This document shows, in pieces, positions 1 through 8,771 of a stretch of DNA of 43,584 nt. Numbering within the stretch: position 1 is the first letter of the stretch; every line of letters begins with the position of its first letter. The translations under genes and the position numbers were made by a program. The stretch is from contig JAADYW010000101.1 of assembly GCA_010092845.1 (NCBI GenBank), positions 1-43,584 of the forward strand. Direction: 5' to 3'. The notes under the pieces are model-generated. The model saw nothing but the letters and a program-made list of their open reading frames with translations, had not been told where the DNA came from and searched no databases. The stretch is from Chloroflexota bacterium (GTDB lineage: Bacteria > Chloroflexota > Anaerolineae > Aggregatilineales > J027).

Positions 1-77
1 CCCAGAAGCTGATAGAAAGAGGTGTTTTTCCCTATCCCGGTCCCGGAGGTCCCAATTATCCCTGGCCACCCGTGTAG
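1..77 (+). CDS. C-terminal tail of an unknown protein (partial)
   Basis: Frame 3 is open from the window edge to a TAG stop at 75-77 and encodes about 24 residues, ending in a Gly/Pro/Tyr-rich tail (PYPGPGGPNYPWPPV). The composition resembles the low-complexity tails of other proteins in this window, so a real C-terminus is plausible. The remaining body lies outside the window, so no function can be given. A chance open frame of this length cannot be excluded. Confidence 0.4.
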   Translation, partial: QKLIERGVFPYPGPGGPNYPWPPV

Positions 78-289
78 GTGACACTTCAAGGGGCCAATAC
101 CCCGGCGGGACGTGGCGGCATGGATAGCAGTCCGCAAGAATGCCGCCAGGTCAGCACTGAGTTTGTACCTGGGGCCCCAAATCTGCCCGAGGCCGTGTCA
201 ATTTTGCAAATATTTCTGATAAGCTGGCGGGTTTTAATCCAAGAACCCCGCCAGCGAGTAAACTCTATAGGTGCATCCCTTACTTCACT

Positions 290-298
290 CAATATAAT
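290..298 (+). promoter_or_regulatory. Candidate -10 box (TATAAT) for the MoxR gene
   Basis: A perfect TATAAT lies at 293-298, only 15 bases before the ATG at 314. Transcription would start near 305, giving a leader of about 9 bases, too short for a normal Shine-Dalgarno site. No good -35 hexamer is seen. The 236-base gap after the upstream partial gene otherwise holds no supported gene. Confidence 0.4.
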
Positions 299-313
299 GA
301 GGCAGAATCTTGT

Positions 314-1252
314 ATGGACTTTATTGCTGATAGTGCGGCCCGTATCCGGGAAAACATCCAGCAGGTGATGGTTGGCAAAACAGAGGTCATGAACCTGGTC
401 ATTGCCGCTTTGCTTAGCGAGGGCCACATCCTGTTAGAAGACGTACCGGGTACTGGCAAGACTACACTGGCGAAATCTCTCGCAGCCTCCCTCGGCTGCA
501 ATTTCCAGCGTATCCAGTTCACCCCTGACTTACTCCCCAGTGACGTCACGGGTTTGAACTACTTCAACCAGAAATCCCAGGATTTTGAGTTCCGTCCCGG
601 GCCGATCATGAGCCAGATTGTCCTGGCTGACGAGATCAATCGGGCTACCCCTCGCACTCAGAGTGCGCTTCTTGAAGCTATGCAGGAACGGCAACTCACC
701 CTGGAAGGTGTCACGCACCAACTGGAACGTCCCTTTCTTGTTATGGCCACCCAGAATCCCATCGAGCTTGAAGGCACATTTCCACTGCCCGAGGCCCAGC
801 AGGACCGCTTCTTGATCCGTCTGGCGGTGGGTTATCCCAGCGAAGAAGAGGAGAACAACCTGCTGCGCCGCTTCCGTAAGCAAGACCCTTTGACAACGCT
901 GGAACCAGTGACAGACGCGGGCGAGATTGTTCAGGCCAGCGAGGACGTGCGTGATATCCTGGTGGGCGATGCCGTTCAGGACTATATCGTCAAGATCATA
1001 CGCACAACCCGCGACCACCCCGAACTTGACCTTGGTGCCAGCCCGCGGGCAACGCTAGCCCTCTATCGTATCAGCCAGGCCTGGGCGGCAATTGATGGGC
1101 GGGACTATGTGCTGCCAGATGACGCCAAGTTCCTGGCACCCTATGTCTTGACGCATCGCGTTGTGGTTAGCCCGCAAACACTGTTGCGTGGGCGCACTGC
1201 TGAGCAAATCGTCGAAGGTATCGTCGAGACCGTGCCGGTCCCCGTGGAGTAA
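314..1252 (+). CDS. MoxR-family AAA+ ATPase
   Basis: This is a 312-residue cytoplasmic AAA+ ATPase of the MoxR type; the family is thought to act as a chaperone that matures or inserts cofactors into partner, often membrane, complexes. Walker A is at residues 44-52 (VPGTGKTTL) and Walker B at 103-107 (VLADE), followed by the family's NRATPRTQSALLEAMQE stretch and a sensor segment around MATQNPIE. The length matches the family. The next gene (DUF58) starts 6 bases after the stop and a DUF4129 membrane protein follows, the usual MoxR neighbourhood. The transglutaminase-like gene often found with them is not seen. Start chosen as the first ATG before the conserved helix. Confidence 0.93.
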   Translation: MDFIADSAARIRENIQQVMVGKTEVMNLVIAALLSEGHILLEDVPGTGKTTLAKSLAASLGCNFQRIQFTPDLLPSDVTGLNYFNQKSQDFEFRPGPIMSQIVLADEINRATPRTQSALLEAMQERQLTLEGVTHQLERPFLVMATQNPIELEGTFPLPEAQQDRFLIRLAVGYPSEEEENNLLRRFRKQDPLTTLEPVTDAGEIVQASEDVRDILVGDAVQDYIVKIIRTTRDHPELDLGASPRATLALYRISQAWAAIDGRDYVLPDDAKFLAPYVLTHRVVVSPQTLLRGRTAEQIVEGIVETVPVPVE

Positions 1253-1257
1253 ACGGT

Positions 1258-2700
1258 ATGCAGCAACCCCGTGGCTTCGAGGTTGAGTCAATTGAAGAGA
1301 TCGAATCCCAGAAGCGCGAAGAGGAAGAGTCGCTATATGCGGAACTCATCCAGCGCAGCGGCGATACGATCAACGCGCTGGTCAACCATCGCTATGTGAG
1401 TTTAGCCGTCCTCGCCTTTGTCATCGGGCTTATCACCGGCAACCAGACTCTCATCGCCTTGACTGCCTTCTTGCTGACGGTGGTGGTATTGGCCTGGTTA
1501 TGGAGTCGCAATACGTTATTCGGGATCTTCTACCAGCGGCGATTTCACCACACCCATGCCTTTCCTGGCGAGATCACGGAGGTCGAGATTGTTATGGAAA
1601 ACCGCAAATGGCTGCCTGTGACCTGGATCCAGGTTGAGGATAATTGGCCATTTGCCTTCTCGCCTACGCAGGAAGACGTGCTGGCGGAAAGCAATGGCGA
1701 TCCCAACGAAGGCGTCCTGGTAAATGCGTATTCCTTGCGATGGTACGAGCGCGTCCGCCGCCGTTACGAACTCAAGGCCCACCGTCGCGGTGTCTATGAG
1801 ATTGGGCCGGCAAACATCCTCTCCGGTGATCCGTTCAGCCTGTTCGAGCGCCTGGTCGTGACTGAGGAGCGACGCCACTACCTGGTCGTCTATCCACAAC
1901 TCATTCCGCTGGAGGAGCTCGGTTTTCCGCTTCACGATCCGCTCGGTGACCGCCGTGTCAAGCGGCGTTTGTTTGAGGATCCCAGCCGGGTCATTGGTAT
2001 TCGCGATCATCAGCCGCGCGATACGTTTCGCGATTTTCACTGGAAAGCGACTGCTCGTGCTGGCCAGCTCCAATCCAAAATCTACGAGCCGACACGGGGA
2101 ATCAATGTCGTTTTTGCCGTCAACATTGCCTCATTTGAGCATTTCTGGCGCGGCGTCTGGCCGGATATGATGGAGTACACCCTCTCCGTGGCCGCTTCGC
2201 TGGCGAATTGGGCCGCTGAACAGGATTATGCATTTGGGTTGGTGTGTAACGGCGCCTATGCCCGCGCCGATCAGCCCGTCCGGATTCCGCCCGGCCGTAG
2301 ATCCAACCAGCTACGTATGGTCCTGGAGGCCCTGGCAGGTGTCAAATACTTTGTCACAGGCGAATTCGGGCGCTATGTCCTCAGCGAAAGCCCCAAACTG
2401 CCACTGGGGGCTACAATTGTCATGATCACCCCATTCATCAGTGACATGATCGCCACGGCTACCCAGCGGCTTATGAATAGTGGCCGTCAGGTGGTCTGGG
2501 TCACGCTGGGCAAGAAGAAGCCAGATTCAATCCATAACGTACCGCATCACCATGTGCCGATTCCAAAAGATGAACCAGACTGGACCGAAGGTGAGCTGGT
2601 TGGGATCTCCAAAGAAGAACAGCAACGTCGTCTGACGGCACGCCAACGCTTCCTGGAGCAACGTGCAGCCCAGGAGCAAATGCTTGAAACTGTTCAATAG
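1258..2700 (+). CDS. DUF58 domain membrane protein
   Basis: A 480-residue protein with a charged N-terminus, two adjacent hydrophobic segments (about residues 47-89) and a long soluble part carrying the DUF58 signature around residues 247-272 (GIRDHQPRDTFRDFHWKATA), followed by a von Willebrand A-like fold region. DUF58 proteins almost always accompany MoxR ATPases and are presumed clients or partners in membrane-associated assembly; the precise reaction is unknown. It sits 5 bases after the MoxR stop and 15 bases before the DUF4129 gene, so the three are probably one transcript. The C-terminus is Gln/Glu/Arg-rich and probably a helix. Confidence 0.9.
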   Translation: MQQPRGFEVESIEEIESQKREEEESLYAELIQRSGDTINALVNHRYVSLAVLAFVIGLITGNQTLIALTAFLLTVVVLAWLWSRNTLFGIFYQRRFHHTHAFPGEITEVEIVMENRKWLPVTWIQVEDNWPFAFSPTQEDVLAESNGDPNEGVLVNAYSLRWYERVRRRYELKAHRRGVYEIGPANILSGDPFSLFERLVVTEERRHYLVVYPQLIPLEELGFPLHDPLGDRRVKRRLFEDPSRVIGIRDHQPRDTFRDFHWKATARAGQLQSKIYEPTRGINVVFAVNIASFEHFWRGVWPDMMEYTLSVAASLANWAAEQDYAFGLVCNGAYARADQPVRIPPGRRSNQLRMVLEALAGVKYFVTGEFGRYVLSESPKLPLGATIVMITPFISDMIATATQRLMNSGRQVVWVTLGKKKPDSIHNVPHHHVPIPKDEPDWTEGELVGISKEEQQRRLTARQRFLEQRAAQEQMLETVQ

Positions 2701-2715
2701 GTTTGGAAAACCACG

Positions 2716-4227
2716 ATGCAACAAGCGCAAAAAGCACCCTATTCGCCGCCGACAATTCCGGTGACCACAGCCTGGGATTGGCGTTATACACTGCTTTACT
2801 TAAGTGTCGCAATCGTTGAGATCCTGTGGTTTGCACCCTTCGTGCAGATGACCATCCGGTCGCCAATTTTTGATGATCCGATTCCCATGAATCTGGACAA
2901 TATGATGGCGTTGGTCGGCGGCAATCTCCTCGCCGCGTTGATTGTCCGTCGTGTGCTCATCCGTCGGCGTATGGTGGCTACCCGCCAACGACTGATCCTT
3001 CTGCTGGCAATGGCGCTAGGCTTGCTGGTTAGTATTTCTGTGTTGCCAATCTTGACCGATCAAAGCGATAGCATGACGTTTGACTATCTGGGAGCGTTTG
3101 ATGTCACCCGGCCAATCCTCCCGGAAGGGTTCATCATCCTGCCCTTAATTGTGTGGGTGCATACCCGAGGCGCCAGCATCGGTCGTTCTTCTCTGGAGCC
3201 AGTGGGTGTGGGAATCATGATGCGCCTTGCTATTATGATGTTCTTCCTGACTGCTATCTTCTCTTATAGTGAGCTGCAGGAGGAAATGCTCGCGATTATG
3301 CCGCTGTTCTTCGCTGCGATGTTAATGGCCAGTGCACTCTCGCGTTCCAATGCTCTCAAGCTGGACGCAGATGTCCGCGAGCAGCGATTTGGGTTGCCGT
3401 GGTTCGGTTTCCTATCGTCCATTACGGTTGTTGTGACAGCGATTGGCTTTGTTCTATCATTGCTTCTGGCTGGAATCGACCGTGATCAGGGGGGGCGGGC
3501 ATTCGAGATCATCTTGACGTTCTTGCTGACGCTGATTTTCATCATTGCCTCACCATTTCTATATGTCGCCAACATATTTTTCAACTGGCTCTCGGAAGCC
3601 CTCAGCGGTGATACGCCAGCGGAACAGGAACTGGAAGGTGGTGGAGAACGCGAGGTTGTCCCAGGCGGTGAAAACGAACCCTTTGAGCTTGGCGAGACGT
3701 TGCAAGAGATCATTGCCTTTGCTACAGAGGGCGTTGTCCTGATCTGCGTGCTCGGGGTGATTGCCGTCATCGTGATTTTCTGGCTGGTCGTCTTTTTCTC
3801 TCCGCAGGACGACCGCTTCGTCGATGAAGACAGCGAGTCGATTGATGAGCGTGAGAACATTCGTGGCCTCGGTAAGGCACTAATGAAGCGGCTGCAGAAG
3901 CTTGGGGATTGGTTTGGTCTGGTGGGGCAGTACGGAATCGGGCGCGATCTATTTGGCGCATTGACGATCCGATGGGCTTATGCACGTATGGAACGCATGG
4001 GGAACAAACGCGGCTTCCCACGCGGGGCCTCCCAGACGCCCTATGAGTATCGTCACCTATTGGCTCAGGCTTTTCCAGGGGGCCAACAGCATATCCGCAC
4101 GATTACAAACGCCTATGTCGCCGTGCGCTATGGCGAAGTTCCCGAGGACCGTGACCAACTCGACGCGGTACGGGGTGCGCTTGACCGCCTGAAGGAGATC
4201 CCGGCTCCGAATCCACCGGGTAATTAG
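2716..4227 (+). CDS. DUF4129 domain polytopic membrane protein
   Basis: A 503-residue integral membrane protein with roughly eight or nine hydrophobic segments between residues 20 and 370, an acidic Glu-rich loop near 300-330, and a soluble C-terminal domain (about 425-498) with the DUF4129 pattern: an aromatic helix, a TPYEYRHLL-like segment and a closing ITNAYVAVRYGE motif. In other bacteria this domain ends transglutaminase-like proteins in MoxR/DUF58 clusters; here no transglutaminase catalytic region is visible, so it is the membrane/DUF4129 part alone. It follows the DUF58 gene by 15 bases. Function is inferred only from context: a membrane component of a MoxR-dependent surface or envelope system. 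Confidence 0.85.
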   Translation: MQQAQKAPYSPPTIPVTTAWDWRYTLLYLSVAIVEILWFAPFVQMTIRSPIFDDPIPMNLDNMMALVGGNLLAALIVRRVLIRRRMVATRQRLILLLAMALGLLVSISVLPILTDQSDSMTFDYLGAFDVTRPILPEGFIILPLIVWVHTRGASIGRSSLEPVGVGIMMRLAIMMFFLTAIFSYSELQEEMLAIMPLFFAAMLMASALSRSNALKLDADVREQRFGLPWFGFLSSITVVVTAIGFVLSLLLAGIDRDQGGRAFEIILTFLLTLIFIIASPFLYVANIFFNWLSEALSGDTPAEQELEGGGEREVVPGGENEPFELGETLQEIIAFATEGVVLICVLGVIAVIVIFWLVVFFSPQDDRFVDEDSESIDERENIRGLGKALMKRLQKLGDWFGLVGQYGIGRDLFGALTIRWAYARMERMGNKRGFPRGASQTPYEYRHLLAQAFPGGQQHIRTITNAYVAVRYGEVPEDRDQLDAVRGALDRLKEIPAPNPPGN

Positions 4228-4255
4228 AATATCCGTGCTATTCCTTTGCGTTTTA

Positions 4256-4264
4256 TGGTATATT
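4256..4264 (+). promoter_or_regulatory. Candidate extended -10 element before the HerA-like gene
   Basis: TGGTATATT lies 62 bases before the start at 4326, inside the only sizeable gap (98 bases) of the first cluster. It has the TG of an extended -10 but no convincing -35 box. It may give the ATPase its own transcript. Confidence 0.3.
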
Positions 4265-4325
4265 AGGAATCAGTTTGCTTCTCCCATAGTCATCGCATAA
4301 CCGGATATGGCAAGGAACAGGTGTT

Positions 4326-7300
4326 ATGCCCTTTATTGAAGCCCCATCCAACTTCTACCTTGGCCGCTATTATGAACCTTCAAATCAACAGCTATCGGAT
4401 GAAGTTGTCTACTATGAATCACGAGATTTGACAACCCATGCGGTGGTGGTCGGTATGACGGGTAGCGGTAAAACCGGCCTGTGCATTACGCTTCTTGAGG
4501 AGGCGATCCTGGATGGTATTCCCGCTATCATCATCGATCCCAAAGGCGATATCACCAACCTCCTATTGGCCTTTCCGGACTTGCACCCACAAAGCTTTAT
4601 GCCGTGGATAAACGCTGGTGATGCGGCCAGGGCAGGGTTATCCGTAGAAGAATATGCCCAGGATATTGCACAACGCTGGCGCGAGGGACTGGATAGCTGG
4701 GGAATTGGTTCCCAGCGCATTGCTGCTTTCAAGAACAGTGCTCACTTTGGCATCTATACACCTGGCTCAGACGCGGGCTTACCTATCAGTATCCTGGCGT
4801 CCATGCGCGCCCCGCGTGAAGGCTGGGCCGGCCAAGAAGAGTATCATCGTGAGCATATCCGGGCCCTCACTACCGCGCTCCTGGCGCTTATCGGGATTAG
4901 TGCGAACCCGGTCAAAGATCGCGAGCATGTCCTGATTTCGAATATCTTCGAGTATTCGTGGCGTAATGGCATTGATGTAACTCTTCAAGACATCATCCTA
5001 CAAGTACAGAAGCCACCTTTTGAGAAGCTCGGCGTCTTTGACATCAATACGCTATTTCCCGAGAAAGATCGCTTCAAGCTGGCGATGGAGTTGAACAATA
5101 TCATCGCCTCACCCAGCTTCCAGAGTTGGCTGCAGGGCGAGCCGCTCGATTTTCAGAATCTGCTGTATGTCAACACACCCCAGGGACCCAAACCGCGCGT
5201 CAACATTTTCTATACGGCGCATCTGGGTGAGAACCAGCGCAGCTTCATTATTACACTCATTCTGGAGAGTATCCTGGCGGGCATGCGCCGTATGCGTGGG
5301 ACGTCTAGCTTGCGCGCGCTGCTTTACTTCGATGAGGTTTTCGGTCACTTCCCGCCTTATCCGAAGAATCCGCCAACCAAAGAGCCGCTGATGCGTCTTC
5401 TCAAGCAAGGACGTGCTTTTGGGATTGGGACTGTCTTGGCGACGCAAAATCCCGGTGACCTGGACTACAAAGGCTTGACGAACGCCGGAACCTGGTTCAT
5501 TGGCCGTCTCCAGACGGAGAATGATAAGAAGCGTGTTCTTGATGGCCTCACGACTGCGTCCACCGCCAACAACCCGCTCGACGTCCAGACGCTTGACAAC
5601 CTGATCTCTTCAGTTGATCCGCGTGTCTTCGTGATGAACAACGTCCACGATCCGCGTGGCCCCAGCCTGATCCATTCTCGGTGGGCGATGTCGTTCCTGG
5701 CTGGGCCGCTCAGCCGACAGCAGATTCGCCATCTAACACAAATGACGATGCAGAATCAAGTGGCACCAACGTCGCCGGGTGCGATGCAGCCCCAACAATG
5801 GCAGGGAAGCCAACCGCCAGCCCAGCAATATGGTCAGCAGCAGCCATATGGAACACAAGGCTATGGTCAGCAACAGCAGCAATACGAGGCCCAACAGTAT
5901 GGCCAAGCTGCAGGGACTATTCGCCCCGCCTATACGCCGCCGCCACCGCCTGGCTTTGAGCAACAGACCGGGGGGCAGCAGGGCTATACGCCGCCACCGC
6001 CGCCACCACTTCCCCAAAACCAGTCGGCGGGTGGGACACCGCCTCCGCCACCATCATTGCCAGAGCCACCAGGTGGAGCCGGGGGTGCCCCGCCACCACC
6101 GCCAACTCTGCCCGAGAGCGCCGTACCACCGGCGCCCCAGCAGTATCAGCCACCCAATGCTCCCTATGGTGACCAATCGCAGGCCTATTCACCGCAGCAG
6201 TATCAGCCGCCAACCGCGCCATATGCCAGTCAATCACAGGCGTATTCGCCACAGCAATACCAACCACCGACGGCACCGTACCATGACCAGTCGCAGCCGT
6301 ATTCGCCCCAACAGTATCAACCGCCAACAGCACCCTTCCAGAACCAGGGGATGCAAACTGCTAACCCGCCACCGGCACCCTATTCAGCTGAGGCGTCACG
6401 CAACATGGGTAGTAGCTATAGCCCGCCACCTGCCTGGGGCGGCAGTAGCCAGCAACAGCCTGCCCAAACCGGTGTATCTGGGGCAAACCAGCTTGCCGTG
6501 ACAAACGACGACCAACTCCCCGAAGGCTATACGTTCCAGCGCCCGGTGCTGGCGTCGAGTATCGATCAGTACTTCCTGCCGACCGTTATTACGCTCCAGC
6601 AGGCGATTGCTCGTTGGGAGCGGTTAAACCAACAACGCGCTACCAATTTTACCGATAGTTTGATGGTTTATACGCCTTTCCTGTTGGCTCAGGTCCAGGT
6701 ACGCTATCTTGATCGAAAGACTGACGTCAATACCATCGAAATCTATGCTTATCACTTGTTCAATATGGAGCGTGCCGGACTGGTACATTGGGACCAGCAC
6801 ACGGCGCCACCGGTGGTCACCACGTCGATTTCCCATGAACCGTTCAATGCTGATGCTGGTTTTGGTGATCCTCCTTCAGGTATAACCGAACGCTCGCGTC
6901 TAACAAGCTTGAAGAAAGAAATCGTCGATTACATCTACAAAACGGCCGGCATCACGCTGCTCCACAACCCGACGCTGGACATATACAGCAGACCAGGAAT
7001 GAGTTTCTACGACTATCAGGCTCAGGTTGTGGCCGCCGCACGTGAAGGCCGTGATCAAGAGATCTACAAGGTTACCGGCAAATTTGAGCGTGAATTTGAG
7101 CGGCTGGATGATCGTTATCGGCGTGAGGTCCGGGAACTGCGTGCTGACCAACAGGAGTTTAAGGATTTGGGCCAAGAGGAGATGTTCACGATGGGTGAGG
7201 CGGTATTAAGCCTTATCCAGGGCCGCACCTCCTATACCCTGTCGCGTGTCAGCCGGGCGCGACGCTACAAAGGCCAGGCTAAGGAAGATATTGCTGAGAG

Positions 7301-7778
7301 CAACGAGGTCCTCGTAGAGATCCAACAGGATATGGACGAATTGCAGCGGCGCTTCGAGTATGAGCTCCAGAAGGTGCATGAGAAGTGGACCCAGATTGCG
7401 AATGACATTAATGAGGCCCGCATCACTCCGTACAAGAAGGACATTCACCCAGAGCTCTTTGGGGTTGGCTGGATGCCAGAATATCTGATGGTCATCAACG
7501 GCCAACAAGTCCGTCTACCAGCCTGGCAAGGTCGACGTAATCGTCAGGAAGAGCAGGATTATTCGCAGGAGTTGTCCTCTGGTGGCTATACTGGCGGCCA
7601 GGCACTCCCACCCCAGAGCGGAGGCTATAACCCTGGTGGGACGTCTGGTTACAATACGTATCCCGAGCCAGGCCAGGGCCCAGTAGCAGAATATGGCCGC
7701 GACAGCGATAGCCGGCACCGGCAGCGCTACTATGATGACGGCTATCGGTATTCCAACCCCGGTTATCCGCGTGAGTAA
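4326..7778 (+). CDS. HerA/FtsK-type ATPase with long Pro/Gln-rich linker
   Basis: A 1150-residue P-loop ATPase. Residues 1-475 form the motor domain: Walker A at 43-50 (GMTGSGKT), a DPKGDI segment near residue 80, Walker B with D336-E337 (LLYFDEV), and a GTVLATQNPGDLDYKGL sensor region typical of HerA/VirB4-like pumps. Residues about 476-720 are low-complexity Pro/Gln/Tyr/Gly, including four 19-residue repeats. Residues about 720-1080 form a second folded region rich in charged helices, probably coiled coil near 925-1060, and the tail is Gly/Tyr/Arg-rich. HerA relatives translocate DNA or peptide substrates as hexamers; no NurA nuclease is adjacent, so the substrate is unknown. An AGGAACAGGTG ribosome site precedes the ATG. 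It could be described as a DUF87 or DUF853 protein. Confidence 0.85.
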   Translation: MPFIEAPSNFYLGRYYEPSNQQLSDEVVYYESRDLTTHAVVVGMTGSGKTGLCITLLEEAILDGIPAIIIDPKGDITNLLLAFPDLHPQSFMPWINAGDAARAGLSVEEYAQDIAQRWREGLDSWGIGSQRIAAFKNSAHFGIYTPGSDAGLPISILASMRAPREGWAGQEEYHREHIRALTTALLALIGISANPVKDREHVLISNIFEYSWRNGIDVTLQDIILQVQKPPFEKLGVFDINTLFPEKDRFKLAMELNNIIASPSFQSWLQGEPLDFQNLLYVNTPQGPKPRVNIFYTAHLGENQRSFIITLILESILAGMRRMRGTSSLRALLYFDEVFGHFPPYPKNPPTKEPLMRLLKQGRAFGIGTVLATQNPGDLDYKGLTNAGTWFIGRLQTENDKKRVLDGLTTASTANNPLDVQTLDNLISSVDPRVFVMNNVHDPRGPSLIHSRWAMSFLAGPLSRQQIRHLTQMTMQNQVAPTSPGAMQPQQWQGSQPPAQQYGQQQPYGTQGYGQQQQQYEAQQYGQAAGTIRPAYTPPPPPGFEQQTGGQQGYTPPPPPPLPQNQSAGGTPPPPPSLPEPPGGAGGAPPPPPTLPESAVPPAPQQYQPPNAPYGDQSQAYSPQQYQPPTAPYASQSQAYSPQQYQPPTAPYHDQSQPYSPQQYQPPTAPFQNQGMQTANPPPAPYSAEASRNMGSSYSPPPAWGGSSQQQPAQTGVSGANQLAVTNDDQLPEGYTFQRPVLASSIDQYFLPTVITLQQAIARWERLNQQRATNFTDSLMVYTPFLLAQVQVRYLDRKTDVNTIEIYAYHLFNMERAGLVHWDQHTAPPVVTTSISHEPFNADAGFGDPPSGITERSRLTSLKKEIVDYIYKTAGITLLHNPTLDIYSRPGMSFYDYQAQVVAAAREGRDQEIYKVTGKFEREFERLDDRYRREVRELRADQQEFKDLGQEEMFTMGEAVLSLIQGRTSYTLSRVSRARRYKGQAKEDIAESNEVLVEIQQDMDELQRRFEYELQKVHEKWTQIANDINEARITPYKKDIHPELFGVGWMPEYLMVINGQQVRLPAWQGRRNRQEEQDYSQELSSGGYTGGQALPPQSGGYNPGGTSGYNTYPEPGQGPVAEYGRDSDSRHRQRYYDDGYRYSNPGYPRE
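6138..6347 (+). repeat. 57-bp in-frame tandem repeat (about 3.7 copies)
   Basis: Units begin at 6138, 6195, 6252 and 6309, each encoding QQYQPPxAPYxxQSQxYSP; the last copy is partial. Copies differ mainly at synonymous Gln and Pro codons and in the three residues after APY, so the array is old or under protein-level selection. It lies in the low-complexity linker of the HerA-like ATPase. Confidence 0.9.
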
Positions 7779-7869
7779 GGCGATGATAAACGAGATTCTA
7801 ACCCTGGCGCTTGTTGTTCCGATGGGAAGCGTTATCATGAACTTAAAACAACCACAATGAGCTTCAACG

Positions 7870-8238
7870 ATGAGCCAGATACGAATCCTGATCATTGAGG
7901 ATGATGAAGAACTACGACAGATCTACCGTCAAGCTCTGGAGCGTGAGGCATACGAAATCTATGAGGCGGCTGATGGCACGATTGCTGTTGATGCTCTCGA
8001 GAGCATACAACCCCACTTGATCGTTCTGGACATGATGATGCCGAATATGCGGGGCCCCGATGTGCTTGAAGCTATCCGGCAGAATCCGACATTGACTGAT
8101 GTCCGGCTAGTTGTCATCACCGCCTATCCGCAGTTCCGCGAATCGGCGCTGAGTTACGAGGTTGACCAGTTCCTGACGAAACCTGTACGTCCCAGCGAAA
8201 TCGTCCAAGCGATCAAGCTGGCGCTCGAAAATGGGTGA
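7870..8238 (+). CDS. Stand-alone response regulator receiver domain
   Basis: A 122-residue single receiver domain with no output domain. The acidic pocket is E10-D11-D12, the phospho-acceptor is D54 (VLDMMMP), the switch Thr is T84 and the conserved Lys is K104 followed by P105. Such CheY-like proteins relay phosphate or bind a partner directly. No kinase is adjacent; the nearest histidine kinase in the window is at 23812, so pairing is unknown. The gene lies 91 bases after the HerA-like ATPase with a poor ribosome site. It is followed by the promoter of the HU gene. Confidence 0.92.
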   Translation: MSQIRILIIEDDEELRQIYRQALEREAYEIYEAADGTIAVDALESIQPHLIVLDMMMPNMRGPDVLEAIRQNPTLTDVRLVVITAYPQFRESALSYEVDQFLTKPVRPSEIVQAIKLALENG

Positions 8239-8264
8239 TTTTGGGTGGAATTGGTAACTGGGAC

Positions 8265-8293
8265 TTGGCAGAATCCTATTATCTGCGTACAAT
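8265..8293 (+). promoter_or_regulatory. Sigma-70-type promoter for the HU gene
   Basis: TTGGCA at 8265-8270 and TACAAT at 8288-8293 are separated by 17 bases. Initiation near 8300 would leave a leader of about 50 bases before the HU start, which has an AAGGAG ribosome site. Confidence 0.65.
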
Positions 8294-8351
8294 GCAGCCA
8301 TTTGGCGCATGAATCGACTAATCCACATTTGCCGAAAAGGAGTTAGCTTCC

Positions 8352-8630
8352 ATGAATAAGACCGAATTCATCGCTGCGGTGGCAGACAAGGCTGGCATTA
8401 CCAAGAGTGATGCGCAGAAGACGGTGAAGGCCGTGTTGGATGTCATCACGGAAACACTGCAGGGCGGCGACAAAGTAGTCCTGACCGGCTTCGGATCCTT
8501 TGAGGTTCGCGAAGCTAAAGAGCGTTGGGGTGTCAACCCGCGCACCAAGGAAAAGGTCTTGATCCCTGCTACCAAGCGCCCGGCGTTTTCTGCAGGTGCC
8601 GAGCTCAAGAAAGCTGTTAAGGGTGAGTAA
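8352..8630 (+). CDS. hup: HU family DNA-binding protein
   Basis: A 92-residue histone-like protein of the HU/IHF family, close to the usual 90 residues. It begins MNKTEFIAAVADKAGITKSDA, carries the GFGSFEV segment at the base of the arm, then the basic NPRTKEKVLIPATKRPAFSAG stretch with the conserved Pro that intercalates in DNA. It binds and bends DNA as a dimer and compacts the nucleoid. It appears monocistronic, with its own promoter at 8265-8293, an AAGGAG site and a terminator downstream. Confidence 0.96.
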   Translation: MNKTEFIAAVADKAGITKSDAQKTVKAVLDVITETLQGGDKVVLTGFGSFEVREAKERWGVNPRTKEKVLIPATKRPAFSAGAELKKAVKGE

Positions 8631-8661
8631 TCTCCTTATCTGATCTATGAGACAATACTTA

Positions 8662-8690
8662 GCCTGGCTGCTTTCTGGCCAGGCGTTTTT
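8662..8690 (+). terminator. Rho-independent terminator after the HU gene
   Basis: GCCTGGC (8662-8668) pairs with GCCAGGC (8678-8684) around a 9-base loop and is followed by GTTTTT. It lies 32 bases after the HU stop. Confidence 0.85.
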
Positions 8691-8730
8691 CTTCTAGGAG
8701 CACGCTTCTTCCTCTCGTCTTCAGGTATCC

Positions 8731-8739
8731 TGCTATAAT
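8731..8739 (+). promoter_or_regulatory. Extended -10 promoter element (TGCTATAAT) for the HAD hydrolase
   Basis: TGCTATAAT ends 32 bases before the ATG at 8772. A -35 hexamer is not obvious, as is common for extended -10 promoters. The same 9-mer recurs before the genes at 13007 and 19973. Confidence 0.5.
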
Positions 8740-8771
8740 TAACTGGAAGTGACCGCATCAACGAGGATCCA

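Noticed and set aside
6138-6347. CRISPR-like regularly spaced repeats
   Set aside because: The period is 57 bases with no unique spacers, and the repeats are in frame within a protein linker.
5779-6501. 240-codon His/Arg-rich frame inside the HerA-like gene
   Set aside because: It is the +1 reading of the Pro/Gln repeat region and exists only because the repeats avoid stops.
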